From NCBI GenBank assembly GCA_905221605.1, contig CAJNDS010002098.1, positions 419,374 through 483,373 of the forward strand: a stretch of DNA of 64,000 bases, in the 5' to 3' direction. Under the pieces are notes generated by a model that made no database searches, was not told the origin of the DNA, and worked only from the letters and a program-made list of their open reading frames with translations. This stretch comes from Symbiodinium natans (lineage: Eukaryota; Sar; Dinophyceae; Suessiales; Symbiodiniaceae). The translations under genes were made by a program, and so were the position numbers. Every line of letters begins with the position of its first letter. The first letter of the stretch is position 1. Below, piece by piece: positions 34,498-47,873 of the stretch.

Positions 34498-37142
34498 CAG
34501 AGACAGACAGAGACACCTTTTGGGGTACTGTAGCGTTGGGGGAGTGGTGTGGGGTTGGCTCCCTAGCATTATCACAGGAAACCTTTAATGCCTCGTTTCC
34601 ATGGGGCAAGCGACACTTCCTATGTGCCTCGAACTACTGGGGAAGCTTCCAGTTCTTCCACATATTCATGGAAGACCTGAAATTTTCTATTCTTGAAGAA
34701 GAAAACCTTCAATCCTCTAAGAAACCTTTGGTTCCCCTGCATGTAAATCGACAAGCTTTGATTCCCTGCTGGAATACGAGAACCTTTACTTCCCTCTCGT
34801 TCTTTATCAGAAAACAGGCCCTCTCCGGGTCCTGCTTGGACATTCGCCACTCCATAAGGTTCAGGTGGCAGAGCTTCTGCATCTTCTCTGTGGGGCTACC
34901 GGCCTCGCGGGCTTTGCTTACTTCGGGCACTCGGAAAGGAGGGCTGGCGGTCCCATCCACTGCGCTAGTTGCTCTTAGGGTTGGGTCACGGCTGTGCTGG
35001 GGTTTCAGCGTCGGGCCCTTTAGGAATCTGATCTGACGCCTGCGGTGTAGGACTGAGGGGCTGCTACATGTCGTGCGGGATGTTTGACCGTTTTGTGGCT
35101 TCCAGGCGTAAAGTGAAGCTCTAAGTGTACTCCCTTAGGCCCCGTAAGCTGTCTTGCCCTCCAGGGGGGGGTTTCAAAGCTCGACCACAAGGCTGCTCAA
35201 GAAGTGCGGGTGCTTTCAAGTTAGCGTTTTCGGTTCAGAATCCGCCCAGGCTTTCGGCGTTTCGATGGCCTTGTAATGGAAGCCAGTCTGTTAGAAGGCC
35301 GTGGTACTTCTGCCCTCAAAGTGGGCAAGGGTTGTGTCAGTTGTCTGACTCATGCTGGGACTGTTACGATGTGCCAACGAGGAATTAATCCTGCTTCTCA
35401 ATTCCTGGGTTCTAAGTAACTGTTTTAGGGCACCATGTTAACCCGTTAGGCCCCCTGGGCCCCTTCCTCCTCTCCGAAGCCTGAACATCACTGAACATCA
35501 CTGAACAACATAAAGCCTGAGCCCTAAACCCTAAACCCTAAACCCGGAACCCAAAACCCGGAACCCTAAACCATAAACCCCAAAAGAGCTGTAAGCATCC
35601 TCGGCTGAGCCCATGGCCATGAGCAGTGGCTCAGGCTTGCCCGGCACGTAGATGCAACTGAGGCCTACGTCCGATGTGAAAATCTCGGGGCTACGCTTGA
35701 AGGGACTTCCAGAATGCTCAAGTTCAGCTTCGTTGTGTTAAAGCTCGGGAGCTTCGATGAGCTTGTCGGTCAATGTAGGCCTTTTGAACGCGAATTGGGG
35801 TTGCCTCGGCACGCCTCAATCCCAAAACTTGAGGCGGACCCAAACTCAACAAGGCCCACAGCCCAAGACAGTGACTAAACCCCGACAAGAAATCAACGCC
35901 CCCCCATCCCATCCCGACCCCACAGACTGGCACACAAAACCTGCTCTCCGACTGAACACCGGGATCCGCACGTGTATCGCCCGCAAATGGCAGCGTTGAA
36001 ATCTGAGCGGCCATTCTTGGAATTGGGAATCTGGAGTCTGAGGGTTGAATCCAATCGGTGGCCGCGCACGCTTCTTAGCCTTCGCGCATGACTCGCGAAA
36101 ATCGCATATCTAACTATCTAACTCGGATGTTGAATTTCCGCTCTGAAAGTTTTTTGGTGAATTTCATCGAAAGAAATTTGAAACTACGTTAGCTATGGAT
36201 CTTGTGGCGGGTTAGATTGGAGATGCCTCAATGCCTCACATCTTTCTTGGCGAGGGCAGCGTGATTCAGCCCCTGTCCTCGCCCCCTGTACCAGCTTGAC
36301 GACCTCCACCCTCCACAACCCTTTCCAATTTGGGACTTCAGGCTTTCTGCAGTGGGAAGCGCCTAAGGCGGAGCCCAAACTCAGCAATCCTGAACCTCCG
36401 CAATATGACACCGACCTTACACCTCAGTGCCCCGAATCCCTCGAACTTAAAAACCAAAGGGGCCCTGAACTCCACACACAGCTGCCCCGGCCAGTTTCCA
36501 AGGTTTGTCCATGTCGGAGGGAACCTGGCATGTTAGGGTTTAGGGTTCAGCTCAAAGGGGTCATGCCTCCGGAGGGAGTATGGGTGTGAGGCTTGGAGTG
36601 TTGTTGGGCTCTTGGGATAGGAACTGAGAGGCCTTCAAGAAGTGGCTAAGTTGCTTGCCTCCAAGGCCTTAACATCCCAACACCGGGGGTGCGCAGCCTG
36701 GAAGACCTTCATCTCTCCGGCATCTGCGTCAATTGCGAAAAGTGACGCCTGGTTTCACGGATGCTTGCGATGGTTTTCGGATTTCGGCCTGAAAGCCTTT
36801 GTTGGAGGGCTTTACTTCAGCACCGTTCCAAAGCCTGAAGGTTTCGACACAACCAAGACATGATCGCCTGAATCGCCCAGGCTGTGGATATTTCTGTTCT
36901 GAGGGTTTGTTGGCTTGATGGTTCCGGTCAGGGTCGTTCGGGTGAGGGAATCAGTCGACATGCTTGTACCACACAGGGAAAGGGCTCACAGCTTCTCCAC
37001 TGCCTCCTCCCCTTAAACGTCTACACCCGGCAAACCCTCAGCAGCTGGAAAGGCTTACGTTTCTAGACCCTTAGCCATGTGTTGCGGGAGGGATTCAGAC
37101 TCGACCGAACAAGATACAGAGCCCTCCATCAGGCCAGGGCAC

Positions 37143-37199
37143 CTCAAATTCTGTGGGGTTCGGCGACCTTGATTTGGTGTACACCATGAGGAGCCGCAC
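37143..37199 (-). CDS. Candidate 57-nt micro-exon, unidentified gene
   Basis: Nineteen codons (VRLLMVYTKSRSPNPTEFE) between CAAG|G and a GT donor. The YTK stretch faintly recalls the start of a TGS domain in DRG-type GTPases, but the match is too short to name. A possible terminal exon further down on the same strand (about 36272-36228, LNHAALAKKDVRH then TGA, after ACAG|GG) could follow it. Confidence 0.22.
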
Positions 37200-39017
37200 C
37201 TTGACAATTGGAGAATTGGAAGAAGTAATGGGCTACATTGTTTCAGTTGTCGGGCTACCTCTAAATCTTTACAACAAGCCCTGATCCGGATGTGGGGTGT
37301 AGAGCCCTCATTCATTCGGTGTATGCAAGGCTTGCAGCAACGGGTCAAGATCTGGCTTGGGTTGCCCCTTTGCTGGGGCAACTTCACCAAGCGTCATGGA
37401 CTCGGTGGATGCAATGCTGGCAAAGGAAGTGCGCCAGCTTCAGCTTGGGCTGCGCTTTGCTGGAGCGTTTGCTGTTGGACAGGGGATTGAACGTTGGCAC
37501 TAATTTCCACGTTCCATACGAATATGGCGTCTTACCTCCGTGTCAGAAAGTGCAATGTGCTGTGGTCTTTCATCTGCAGGCTCGTTCTTCCTTTTGAATT
37601 CGCATGCTCGCTGTGCGTCCGACTCGGACTCATTGCAGACAAAAAGTCTCCAAAGTCCAAAATCTTCTGGTTTGCTGCATAAGAGCCGTCCTTTGCAGAT
37701 TACTTTTTCTGGCGCGTTGTATAGAAATTATGGCCATGCTGCATTTCCCTGGAGCAGAAGCAGACAGAAAGCACGAGAAGGGTGGACAGGTCAACTTCAC
37801 ACCCTAAACCCTACACCCTAAACCCTACTAACCCTCAACCCTAAACCCTAGACCCTCAACCCTAACCCTAGACCCTAAACCCAGACAAACAGTAAAGCCC
37901 TTCCCAGATCTTAGGGTCTGGCCTTGGGTGGCAGCGCCGGGCGTTCAGCACAAAGCCTCGGAGGTGCACTACACACGCAAGCCGCGGGACGGCTTTTGCC
38001 GGAGTGGTCTTGTGTCGATTTAGGGTTTGGGGTTTAGGGTTTAGGGTTTGGGGTTTGGGGCTTAGGGTTTAGGGTTTAGGGTTTAGGGTTTGGGACTTAG
38101 GGGTTCTTACGAAAGATAGAATGCCGAGAACCGATGGACGTTAAATCAACATGCTGTCTGCTACAGCGAACTCATGCGTGACCTCCACCCTTTGGAGAAC
38201 TTGCCCTGAACACAACTGAACATCTTGAACCGGAACTCTGCAGTGGAAACGGAGGTCCACACGTCCAGGCTTTCGCCGGGTCCGCAATCCGGAAAACCGA
38301 GGCTATCCGATCGCCCTCCTCCGCATTGGGCCTCGGAAGTTGGTAGTCTCAATTTTGCTCCCGTCGTAGGCTAATTGGAGTTTCAGAAAGCACGCTTAGC
38401 CATTCGGGCCCTGTCTCGACTTCGGTGAAAGGTTGGCGTAAATTATCCGATCTGTATTCTTTGCTTGGCCTCGACCCCAATTGGCTGTCAGTACCATCCT
38501 GGGTTCCGCGCTCCACAGCCACAACGTACGGAGTACGATCCTTATACCGAGCATTTTGCAAGGCAACGCGGAGTTCCTAAATCCGGAGCTCTTTAGCTAT
38601 GGCTCCATTGGCAGAACTTGCTCCTCCTCTGCTAAGTACATGAGATCCTGTCCAGAATAGGATCTTGCACATTCCTGCTCGACCCTATGACATGTACGGG
38701 CTTGGGGTTCGCTCAACAAACATCATGTCTATTCAAAAGGGACAACTGACATGACTCCCCACGACTTTCGACTGTAATGTTTGCGGCCGACATCGTGAGC
38801 ATCAACACACCAAGCGAGCGTCGTTCGCAGCAGAGCGCCAGCTGCCTGCCACCCTCTTAACGCGGAACCCCCCCCCCCCCCCCAGCATGAGCAAAAAGCA
38901 CCGAAACCTCTGGCACCCGATTAACACCAAGCTACCGCGCAAAAACCGCCACGCACACGGCCATCGCTCTGAGGCACCCGCAAAACCCATCACACTCAGA
39001 TCCCCCTAGATTCTCAT

Positions 39018-39143
39018 GTAACTTACTGCTGGTTAGTAGGGAAGGAGGGAAGGAGGTACCCTATATCCCCCTATACATTCCCTTTAAGGGATGATACAGG
39101 GTACCCCACTCCGTCATTCCCTACTAACCAACAGTAAGGTAAG
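39018..39143. mobile_element. Foldback/MITE, 126 bp
   Basis: Inverted ends CTTACTGCTGGTTAGTAGGG and CCCTACTAACCAACAGTAAG, about 26 bp, enclosing a second inverted pair GGTACCCTATATCC / GGGATGATACAGGGTACC. Confidence 0.6.
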
Positions 39144-39429
39144 GCCACGACCATGGCGTAGAAAATGCAGAGCTTTGCACGTCGACTAAGTGGAAAGTCC
39201 TTGCGACGGTGCGATTTCATCTGCCGTTTGGGTGAGGATGAAGAGCATTCAGCTTCAGGGGTTTTTTTAGGGTTTAGGGTTTAGGGTATCTGAGGATGAA
39301 GAGCATTTAGCTTCTGGTGAAGACTAGAATCTAGAAATGGAAGATGCTTTCGCCCACCGCTAAGGCACGAAGAACCATCCCCAGTATCGTTTGAGATCAA
39401 GAAGGTCATGCAAGAGCGCCTCTGCGTAA

Positions 39430-39527
39430 TACAGGGGCCATTGATAAATAGAATAGGGTTTGGGGGATTACTGTTGTATAACAAAGGGACCATAAGGCAC
39501 TACCATTAGTAATTATTCCGACCCCGG
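39430..39527. mobile_element. MITE family A, copy 4
   Basis: ACAGGGGCC start, AATAGAATAGGGTTTGGGGG core, GGGACCATAAGG middle, TTATTCCGACCCC end; about 98 bp. Confidence 0.6.
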
Positions 39528-40349
39528 GATTAGTTGTTCTTGCTTTGGGCCACAGGCGCAAACCCCGCAGACTGAGGCTTAGACCCTAACGCCCCTTCAA
39601 CTCAGAGAGGCCTCGCTGAACAGCCCCAGGCCAAAGCTGGAACCAAGAGCAGAATTCCACACACTGCTTGGGGTTTATGGAGTTTACAGGGTTCGCAACA
39701 TAAATCTGAAAGCTACACCGATTGATCCCGTTACCTTCATGCCCCCAAAATCCGTCAAAAAAACCAACTTACAGCCTTTACAGCCTTAAGCCCTCCGCAA
39801 GCCAAGCTGGCCTGGCACTCACTCGGATCTTCCGGGAGCGTGGTCTCAAAGGCGACGTTCCACGAGGAGGAGGGGTCCGGCACATGGAAAACCTGTGCCC
39901 GGGCTGTCGAGTTTACGGAGTTCATCATGTTCATGGAAAGTTGGAATGCTTGGAGAATAAATAGCATGTAGGGTGTTGGGCTCTCCTTGTATTGTGTCTC
40001 AAACGAACTCCCCGACGTGTCCGAAAACTCTCCTCGTTGACTCGCTGATGCTCCGGACTCAAGTTTCAGAGCATGGCTGTTGAATACAAGGCTAACTGGG
40101 AGGTTCTCAGCAAGTTCCAGCAAACCGAGGAAACACGAGTTAACTAGCTTGTCAAACTTGGGCTTTTTGTGTTAAAACTTCTCAAAAAGGTAGCTCAAGG
40201 CATGCTCAGGATGCGTGGGGCCACTCCCAATCGAAAATAAAATAAAAGCACGCAGCATGCAGCACTTGCAGGAAGCCGCTGCGTCTCAAAACATAGCAAA
40301 GACCTCTTGCGGGGTGCATGAAGGTTTCGAGACTTTAACACACAAACAC

Positions 40350-40494
40350 GCCCTAAACCCTAAACCCTAAACCCTAAACCCTAAACCCTAAACCCTAAAC
40401 CCTAAACCCTAAACCCTAAACCCTAAACCCTAAACCCTAAACCCTAAACCCTAAACCCTAAACCCTAAACCCTAAACCCTAAACCCTAAACCCT
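40350..40494 (-). repeat. (CCCTAAA)n array
   Basis: Twenty perfect heptamers in a gene-poor stretch. Confidence 0.97.
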
Positions 40495-41668
40495 GCCCGG
40501 ACTGTGGCATGAGCCCATGCAAGGCCTTCTCGTCTTGACCCTCGAGCGCTCCAACCCCTAGACCGAAGCCCATCTGACGCGATCCTTATAAGCGCAACAC
40601 TGTCCATGATCCTTGATCGTCCCAAACAGCAAAAGATGAGGTCTGTAGAAACAAGAGCTACTGCGTGCCTTCAGCGTGCCCGACTCCCTGTCGATGGAGA
40701 TCACAAAGAGATGCTCGTTGAAGGTGAAAGATTTGTACCTGCTTGGGGCTTTGGCTCGGTTGTTGCTGAAAGGAAGGAGACTATTGGGCTCCCAACAACA
40801 AGTTCCCACGTGGGCTCTAAGGAACCGGGATCGCTAAACCCCAAACCCAAAACCCCAACCCCCGAAACCCTAAACCAAAGGGTCAAAGGTGGAGGATTTG
40901 CTGAGGTCTTAGACCCCCCAAAGTGGGCATCTCTCATGCTCCAAGGACAGCACCAAGCCTACAAGCACCTTGAACTCGAATGCAACCACACAGTACACTT
41001 GGTGGACAAACAGACCCGAAATCTCTGCCCCCATCCCGCAATCCCCGCCGACTACCGAAACCCTAAACCCTAAACCAAGCTCCAAGTCCGAACCTGCAGC
41101 TGGGAATGGAAGTGAGGCTTGAGCCCACGATTGTGGTTCAAGCTTCAACTTGGTTTAGGGTTTAGGAGTTTAGGGCCTTAGGGCTTCAGCTCTGAAGCCA
41201 GACTGCTACAACAGGCGCACCAAGACCCCAACTCCGACTGCACAGCACGTTTTGGAGACGAACTTTGGGAAACCCTGAAGCCCTGAAGCCCCGCCCTTCG
41301 TGACCCTCTGAAGCCTTGCAGATGGCTGTGACGAGGAGGTCGCGTTCGTGTGGAGGACCTTGTTGGGTGCATTGAGGGATGGGGCCCTCGGGATTCACGG
41401 GATTTACGGCTTCTATTTTTAGGAAAGCCTGCACTTCTTGCAGTTGAAGGGCCTCACAATCAGTCCTCTTCTGACAATCTCAACATCATGATCCCATGTC
41501 CAGGAAGCTGGACATCAAGACAAGACTTCGGACCTGTTTGGAGAGGGTTGTTTCCCCAGTTCGGGGTTGCTGCCTACTCTAAAGATTCCCGCAGTGTATC
41601 CCTGAAGTGATCCATCGCTTGCTTTCCACGAGGGATGACGAGCACGCGTGCTTTGGGCATTAGCTGCC

Positions 41669-41750
41669 TCAACCCTAAACCCTAAACCCTAAACCCTAAA
41701 CCCTAAACCCTAAACCCTAAACCCTAAACCCTAAACCCTAAACCCTAAAC
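41669..41750 (-). repeat. (CCCTAAA)n array beside the 21-bp minisatellite
   Basis: Eleven perfect heptamers ending 33 bp before the minisatellite. Confidence 0.95.
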
Positions 41751-41782
41751 CTCTCTTTCATATATAATTTAAATGTTAAGGA

Positions 41783-42352
41783 GTTACTGGGCAAGGTCAT
41801 TTTTTTACTGGGCAAGGTCATTTTTTTACTGGGCAAGGTCGTTTCGTCCCAAAAAACGACCTTGCCCAGTAAAAAAATGACCTTGCCCAGTTAAAAAAAT
41901 GACCTTGCCCAGTAAAAATGCTACTGGGCAAGGTCATCTTTTTACTGGGCAAGGTCATTTTTTTACTGGGCAAGGTCACTGGGCAAGGTCATTTTTTTAT
42001 TGGGCAAGGTCATTTTTTTACTGGGCAAGGTCATTTTTTTACTGGGCAAGGTCATTTTTTACTGGGCAAGGTCATTTTTTTACTGGGCAAGGTCATTTTT
42101 TTACTGGGCAAGGTCATTTTTTTACTGGGCAAGGTCATTACTGGGCAAGGTCATTACTGGGCAAGGTCATTACTGGGCAAGGTCTTTTTTTTATTGGGCA
42201 AGGTCCTTTTTTTACTGGGCAAGGTCATTTTTTTACTGGGCAAGGTCATTTTTTTTACTGGGCAAGGTCATTACTGGGCAAGGTCCTTTTTTTATTGGGC
42301 AAGGTCATGTTTTTACTGGGCAAGGTCATTTTTTTTACTGGGCAAGGTCGTT
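41783..42352. repeat. 21-bp minisatellite ACTGGGCAAGGTCATTTTTTT with inverted block
   Basis: About 28 copies of ACTGGGCAAGGTCAT plus a T-run of 0-8 bases. Copies at about 41855-41917 are reverse-complemented (GACCTTGCCCAGTAAAAAAA), so the left end can fold on itself. Some copies lack the T spacer. All three plus-strand frames are open through the array (FFTGQGH, LLGKVIF, FYWARSF), which explains the long ORFs there; none is a credible gene. Confidence 0.9.
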
Positions 42353-43335
42353 CCATAAGTGAAATATTTTCATAATGTTGTGGGATTCTTCGGGCGGGTG
42401 GGTATTTTTCTGGAGTAATTTCTTGACAAGTGAATGCTTGGACCTGAGATGCTGAACCCTAAACCATAAACCCTAAACCCTAAACCCTAAACCCTAAACC
42501 CCAAACCCTAAACCCTAAACCCTCAACTGCAACTCCTCTCAGGGCCAGGATGTCCACGCAAACGCCATGAAGAGCAATCGGGTGTTGATGTTTGAAAAAG
42601 CGGCTGGGGCGGCATTCCATCAGAAATGGCACGTCATCTCGTCCCCGTTGCTGACCCCATATTTTTGCAGTAAAAAAGAGGCTTCGCGCATTGAATCTGC
42701 AAGACAAGGGTAGCTCGGGGCATCTCAAGTCGATTCTGCTTGCGCTGCTAGGAATTGATGTCCTGGCCAGAACCAGTCAGCGAACATGGCAAACTGCTGA
42801 ACCGATGGGTCCGGGCAGATCTGTGGTGAAGAGATCGACATCCAAGAGAAGACTAAGAGGAACCCCAGGCACAGTCTCGGCCAGCCTCAACCAACGCAGA
42901 AACCATCATATTGCCATATTGCTACGGTGCACCTCTGGCTCTAGGTCTGTCGGTCTCAGTGTGTCTGCGTGTTGTGCGTGACCCTGATCCACAGGTTTGG
43001 GATCCAGGGTTTAGGGTTTAGGGTTCAGGGTTTAGGGTGTAGGGTGTAGGGTTTAGGAAGTGACCCACATTCGGAGCGCTCCATTGACCTTTGACACCCT
43101 CGCCCTGGAAGCCCTAGACCAGACTCATCCAAACCTCGACCGAACCCTGCTTCGACTTTGCCCTTGCACCTACACCCTAAGCCCTAAACCCTGAACCCTA
43201 AGCCCAAAGCCCTAAACCTCCTAATCCCAAACTTCCTGAGTCCTCCGAAGCCCGAACTTCCTAAAAACCCGGGTAAGAGCCCAGCTGGCCACTTGTCCAA
43301 GGGACTTTGAACCTTGGGGGCGGCTGGAGTCCGAG

Positions 43336-43445
43336 ACCCAAGAATATTCCAGGAATAAGCAGGGTGCCCCCTTTTCGGCTTAAAGCGGGGTGATAAGGGG
43401 AACCTAAACCTAAGAAAGGGAATGAGGGCCTACTCTGGGTCCTAG
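43336..43445. mobile_element. MITE family C, copy 2
   Basis: Shares with 13587-13686 the blocks CCAGGAATAA, GGGTGCCCCCTTTT, GGGGTGATAAGGGGAACC, AAGAAAGGGAATGAGGGCC and TACTCTGGGTCCTAG in the same order. Confidence 0.45.
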
Positions 43446-44597
43446 AGTCCCCAGCATGCTGTCGGCGCGTGGCATTCGCGGGGTGTTTGGCAAATATAGA
43501 TTCGTTGGGGTTGTTTCGAAATGCTGAGGACCCCAAGGTCCGAAACCCCTACCCAACCAATGGCCGACCTGCGAGGTTTCGAACTCAGGTTTTGCCACGG
43601 GCTGTGAGGCTCTAGGTTGAGATCCTGCGAGTGGGGGGCGCAAGAGGATCTCAGGGGATGGGCCCGATAAATGCCTAGGAGGTTCTACGGTTCTGCACTC
43701 CCCTTGGGCTTTGTATGGCCATGCGGGCCAAGGCCCTGAAAAGAACCCTCCCGAAACCCTAAACCCTAAAACCTAGACCCTGAACCCGACTCTTCTGCTC
43801 AGCCCCAACACCCTCAAGTGCAAACCCTGCACAACCCAACCTTGGGGGCTCTATGGGTACCCCTTCTTTACCCCAAATAGAAGAGACTACCCTTAAAGGG
43901 ACCCCAAAAAGGGTGCCCCTATGTTCGGAAACCCCCAATTTGCTACACATCAAACACCTAAGCCAAACCACTGCCAGGCCTCTGCAGCACAAACGCGCGT
44001 CTCCCCCGACTCCCGGTGGCGCAGGAGAACAAAAAGCCTCAGCACAACGGGTGGCACATTGGCTAAGAATCGGTGTTTGAAGGTTTAGGGCTCAGGGCTC
44101 AGGGCTTAGGGCTTAGGGCTTAGCGCTTAGGGCTTAGCGCTTAGGGTTTAGGGCTTAGGGTAGCGGACAAAGCTGCTTGTGGCAAGGATACGTCGGGCTT
44201 GCCTAGTCGCAAGAACTTTTTTGGACCATCAGGCAAACCTTTTCAACCCTCCACAGAGCTGAAATGCCCCTGCATTCCCTCTTCTGCACGAAGCCCTCGA
44301 AACCACGAACCTTGAATCTAAGCCTGAATTCTAAAGCCCTAACAAAAAATCTTAATACTAAGCCTGAAACAATCCGAGATCCTAATCCGACATTCTAAGC
44401 CCGATATCCAGAAAGAAACCCTCCCAGCTCCCTCACCAGGAGCCCTGAGTAAGGCATATGCAAAATGAAAGGAAACAGTCGAAAAAGGGCATTTCACCCT
44501 CGAGCTCCTCGACCCCTAGGGCATCTCTTCCCAAGCCACTAGTTCTCGTATCCTCCATGACGAGGCTGTTCAGCCATGAATCTTACCCTGCAACCCC

Positions 44598-44716
44598 ATA
44601 TGGGGGTTTACGAAAATGGGGGACCCCCAATATAGGACCCCAAATAGTAGTATGTAGGATCCCCTGAAAAGAAGGAATCCAATAAGGACCCCCAATTTCG
44701 TAAACCTCCAGATGGC
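44598..44716. mobile_element. Foldback/MITE family F
   Basis: Inverted ends ATGGGGGTTTACGAAAATGG and CAATTTCGTAAACCTCCAGAT plus internal GGGACCCCCAATA / AAGGACCCCCAAT. Half-length relatives at 43849-43931 and 46905-46982 share CGGAAACCCCCA and the CCCCAAATAG block. Confidence 0.5.
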
Positions 44717-45062
44717 ATATCCATGTTTGCTCTGGCACTGAGCTTCCTGGCTCACCGCGAAGTCCCCAACGCAAGGGAGTCACCTGGTCGGGTTTCGCAG
44801 GCAGCAAGCATCTCAAAATACGAATTTGCTGTTAGGGGTTTAGGGTTTAGGGTTCAGGGTTCAGGGTTTAGGGAGTTTCCCCCTATAGTCTCCCAAAACC
44901 AATGCTCCGGCCCTGTCGGCCCCAAGCTCCAAAACGCATTCCCGGTGTCCCAAGGCTATCATTCCAAGCTTGCACGAACCGTGCCACAGAGATCGAGCAC
45001 AACCCTCCGCAATTGAAGGACTCATCACCCAGCACCAGCGTTGAGAAAGACGCACAGCTGAG

Positions 45063-45192
45063 GGGTTTAGGGTTTAGGGTTTAGGGTTTAGGGTTTAGGC
45101 TTTAGGCTTTAGGGTTTAGGGCTTGGGGTTTAGGGGTTTGGGTTTAGGGTTAGGGTTTGGGGTTTAGGGTTTCGGGTTTAGGGTTTAGGGCT
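45063..45192 (+). repeat. TTTAGGG tract, partly degenerate
   Basis: About 17 TTTAGGG/GCTTTAGG/GGTTTGGG units in one orientation. Confidence 0.9.
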
Positions 45193-46977
45193 TTTTGCTG
45201 GTCATGGGGCCGCCTAGGAGTCAGTCAGTGAACCCAGCAACGACCCTTGGACCCTTCGAAGCCCGCCTTCCACTCACCATTGAACTTGTTCACTTCCGGC
45301 CAAGGCTGCGCAGCAAGCAGAGTGTCTCAAAGGTTTGTGGGGGTCTTCTGAGCGCAGGGGCTGATCTCTACATGGTCCCTGAGTATGGGCCCGTAAAAGG
45401 GTAGCCCTTATATGCCCCCTGATATACCCTTCGAAGCTGGGGCTGATGGCTAAGCCCAGAAGCTTAGGAACCAGGAGTTGGATCTGGTTTCGGGGACTTG
45501 TGGGGCGACAAAACGTCTGCAGCTTTGGAAGCCCCAAAGATGCGGCCAGCTCGGGTTTCTCTGGGGGCTTCAGAGGAGCTTAGATCACATAACACCCATA
45601 TTTGCACGAACCACGACTCCAAGTACCCCCAGAAAAAACCTTGGACTGGGAGATCCTGACCCTGAGAAAAGAACGTGCAGACTTGAAAACGTAGACTTTG
45701 CACACGGAGATCCCTGGAGGCCACTCGAGGAATGAACCTGAAAAAAAGGCGGCCTGCCATCTCAGCTCGCGCCCCCGAAGGCTCGTCGCCTGCAGAGGCT
45801 CCAGGAAAAGCTTCTTTCAGGGAGTCTTCTCCCATTGCAAGAGGCTGCTAGCTAGTAGGTACTAGTACTACTCCAAGGGGTCAAGGGCACAATGGAGAAG
45901 GCTTCTCACAACCTCGAATGTCGATGCCAAAGCAAACGACAGCAAGCGCAAAGAAGGCAAGAAGCGAGACGTTACTACAACGACCTCATCGCCATGCCTC
46001 TACCACACTGCTGCTGCGTTACCCTGCTGACCTCAAGGTTTTGAACTTTCAATTTCTGTGCCTTCTACGTGGTCAGAGCATGCCGGTTCACAGTTCAGTC
46101 CGGGTTCATCCAAAACACACCTAGGACCTAGAAAGATCTGGGCTTGCGGGCAAGCGGCAGAAACCTGTCTTACTGACGCAAGGCAATACACCGGATTACA
46201 GCCCATTTGGTAAAGGCACTTGAGGCTTTGGGGCAGATTACGTTTGAGGCTTGGGGATCTACGACTTGAAGCTCAAAGCTTTCGAAGGCTTCGAGAGGCT
46301 TTCTACTTTTTCCAGGGTTTGGGGAGGCCTCGATGACCTTTTCCTTGCTAAGCTCTGGCGGTTGGCCGTCCTCAGAGGCAAGGGTGAAGCTCCAGAGACG
46401 TTCTTTCATTCTTCTCAGCTGCATGGTACGGCTTGCGGCCCACCGGGAAAATTCCTCAGCCCTCGGGGAAATTGAGGTTCGATGCTCTGTTTGAGGTCTG
46501 GAGGGCTTCAGTTCGCGGTGATCCTTGAAAAGGATCCCCAAACACAACTTCGCAAGCGTTTAGCCTCAAAAGAGCGCGCACCTAGCTGCAAGCGAATTAT
46601 TGTGAATTTTCCGGAACCCTTACACCAGTCCTGCAGGATGCCCCTGCTGCCAGAAACCATGACAAACTCGAAACATTGCGGCCCGTAAACTCGAGATTGC
46701 AGACCCCAAACCTCAAGCCCAAGGGTCCAAGGGGGGTCCAGGATTCGGTTTGAGGGTTGGAAAACGACTTTTCTGCAGCGTCGCTTTGCCGCGTTTTCGC
46801 TGTCTGGGTGTGCTGTTTGGGTGGGCCGCTGCGGAGGCCCCCTGCAGCAGGCCAACCTTCCCCTGGGCATCAAGGAGCCCGGGCGAGCATCAAGAGCATG
46901 CTATGATAGACCCCCAAATAGTAGGATTCCCTTATAGTAAGGACGCCAATGAGGTACCCCTAACTTCGGAAACCCCC

Positions 46978-47575
46978 ACATGGACATTGCCTGTCCATGT
47001 CCGGCTCACCACTTCGTGTAATAGGAGCGGGAAATTTGGGCGCAGCAGGCACGTATACAACTCCCGTGGCGGTGCATTCAAAATCGAAATGAAACTTGGC
47101 GGTCCATGCCCGTCCCACCAACTATGCTTGCTTCCGTGCATTCAGAATCACATGGACATTGCGGTGTCCATGTCCATGCATTCAGAAACGGATGGAAAAT
47201 CGGGTGCCCACGCCGGTGCGGCCGAGTTTGTTCGCTTTTGTGCTATCTCAAAGACAGAAGGAAATTTGGGTGTCCGTGTTCCGGCAAAGGTGTTGCTTCT
47301 GCACATTCAAAGCTGATTGGAAATTCGGAAGTCCATGCCTGTCGCACCGCATGTGTTTGCTTCTGCGTCTCCAAAAAAGGAACATTTGGGATCCCTGTCC
47401 CACCGAATTGGCTTGATTGTGTACTCCGAAATCAGATGAACATGTGCCCGTCCACACCTGTCCAGCCGGATGTGCCTGCTTACGTCAGATGGAAAGTTGG
47501 GTGTCCATGTCAATGCATGTCCCCCTGCTTCGGCATCTTTGCTGTCGAAATCACTTGGAAAATCTGGGTTCGTGC
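46978..47575 (+). repeat. Diverged ~62-bp tandem satellite
   Basis: About nine to ten degenerate units of 53-66 bp, each starting GGAAATTTGGGTGTCCATG-like and carrying a CCYGTCSSACC, a TGCTTGCTTCTGTGC and a CAAAATCAGAT-like block. Overlapping plus-strand ORFs of 188 and 215 codons run through it and are probably by-products. Confidence 0.7.
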
Positions 47576-47773
47576 AGGGTTCATCGTCAATAGCGGACCA
47601 AACCCAACACGATCCGAACGTACACTGCGCTGTGACCGCTGGTTAATACTAAGCTGGGCGTTGGAGCCTCAAACCCACAAACAGTTTGGAACACACCAAT
47701 GCTCTAAAATCCTCAAAACAAATCAGAAACTCGCTTCGCCCAAAAACCCCTAAACATGTACCTGAGCCTGGCT

Positions 47774-47873
47774 AATATAGGGGGGCTTCATAACTGATAT
47801 AGGGATTGGGGGAAATTACAACTATAAGGGGACCATAAGGGAATACGATTCGTAGCTCTTCCGACCCCTGTAG
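47774..47873. mobile_element. MITE family A, copy 5
   Basis: AATATAGGGG start, TATAGGGATTGGGGG core, GGGGACCATAAGGG middle, CTTCCGACCCCTGTA end; about 100 bp. Confidence 0.55.

Noticed and set aside
41899-42375. Three overlapping plus-strand ORFs (FFTGQGH, LLGKVIF, FYWARSF repeats)
   Set aside because: A 21-bp unit free of stops in three frames opens all of them; no natural composition or start context.
43555-43630. tRNA-like GGTTTCGAACTC box
   Set aside because: The flanking bases do not form a T-arm stem and no acceptor or anticodon arm could be drawn.
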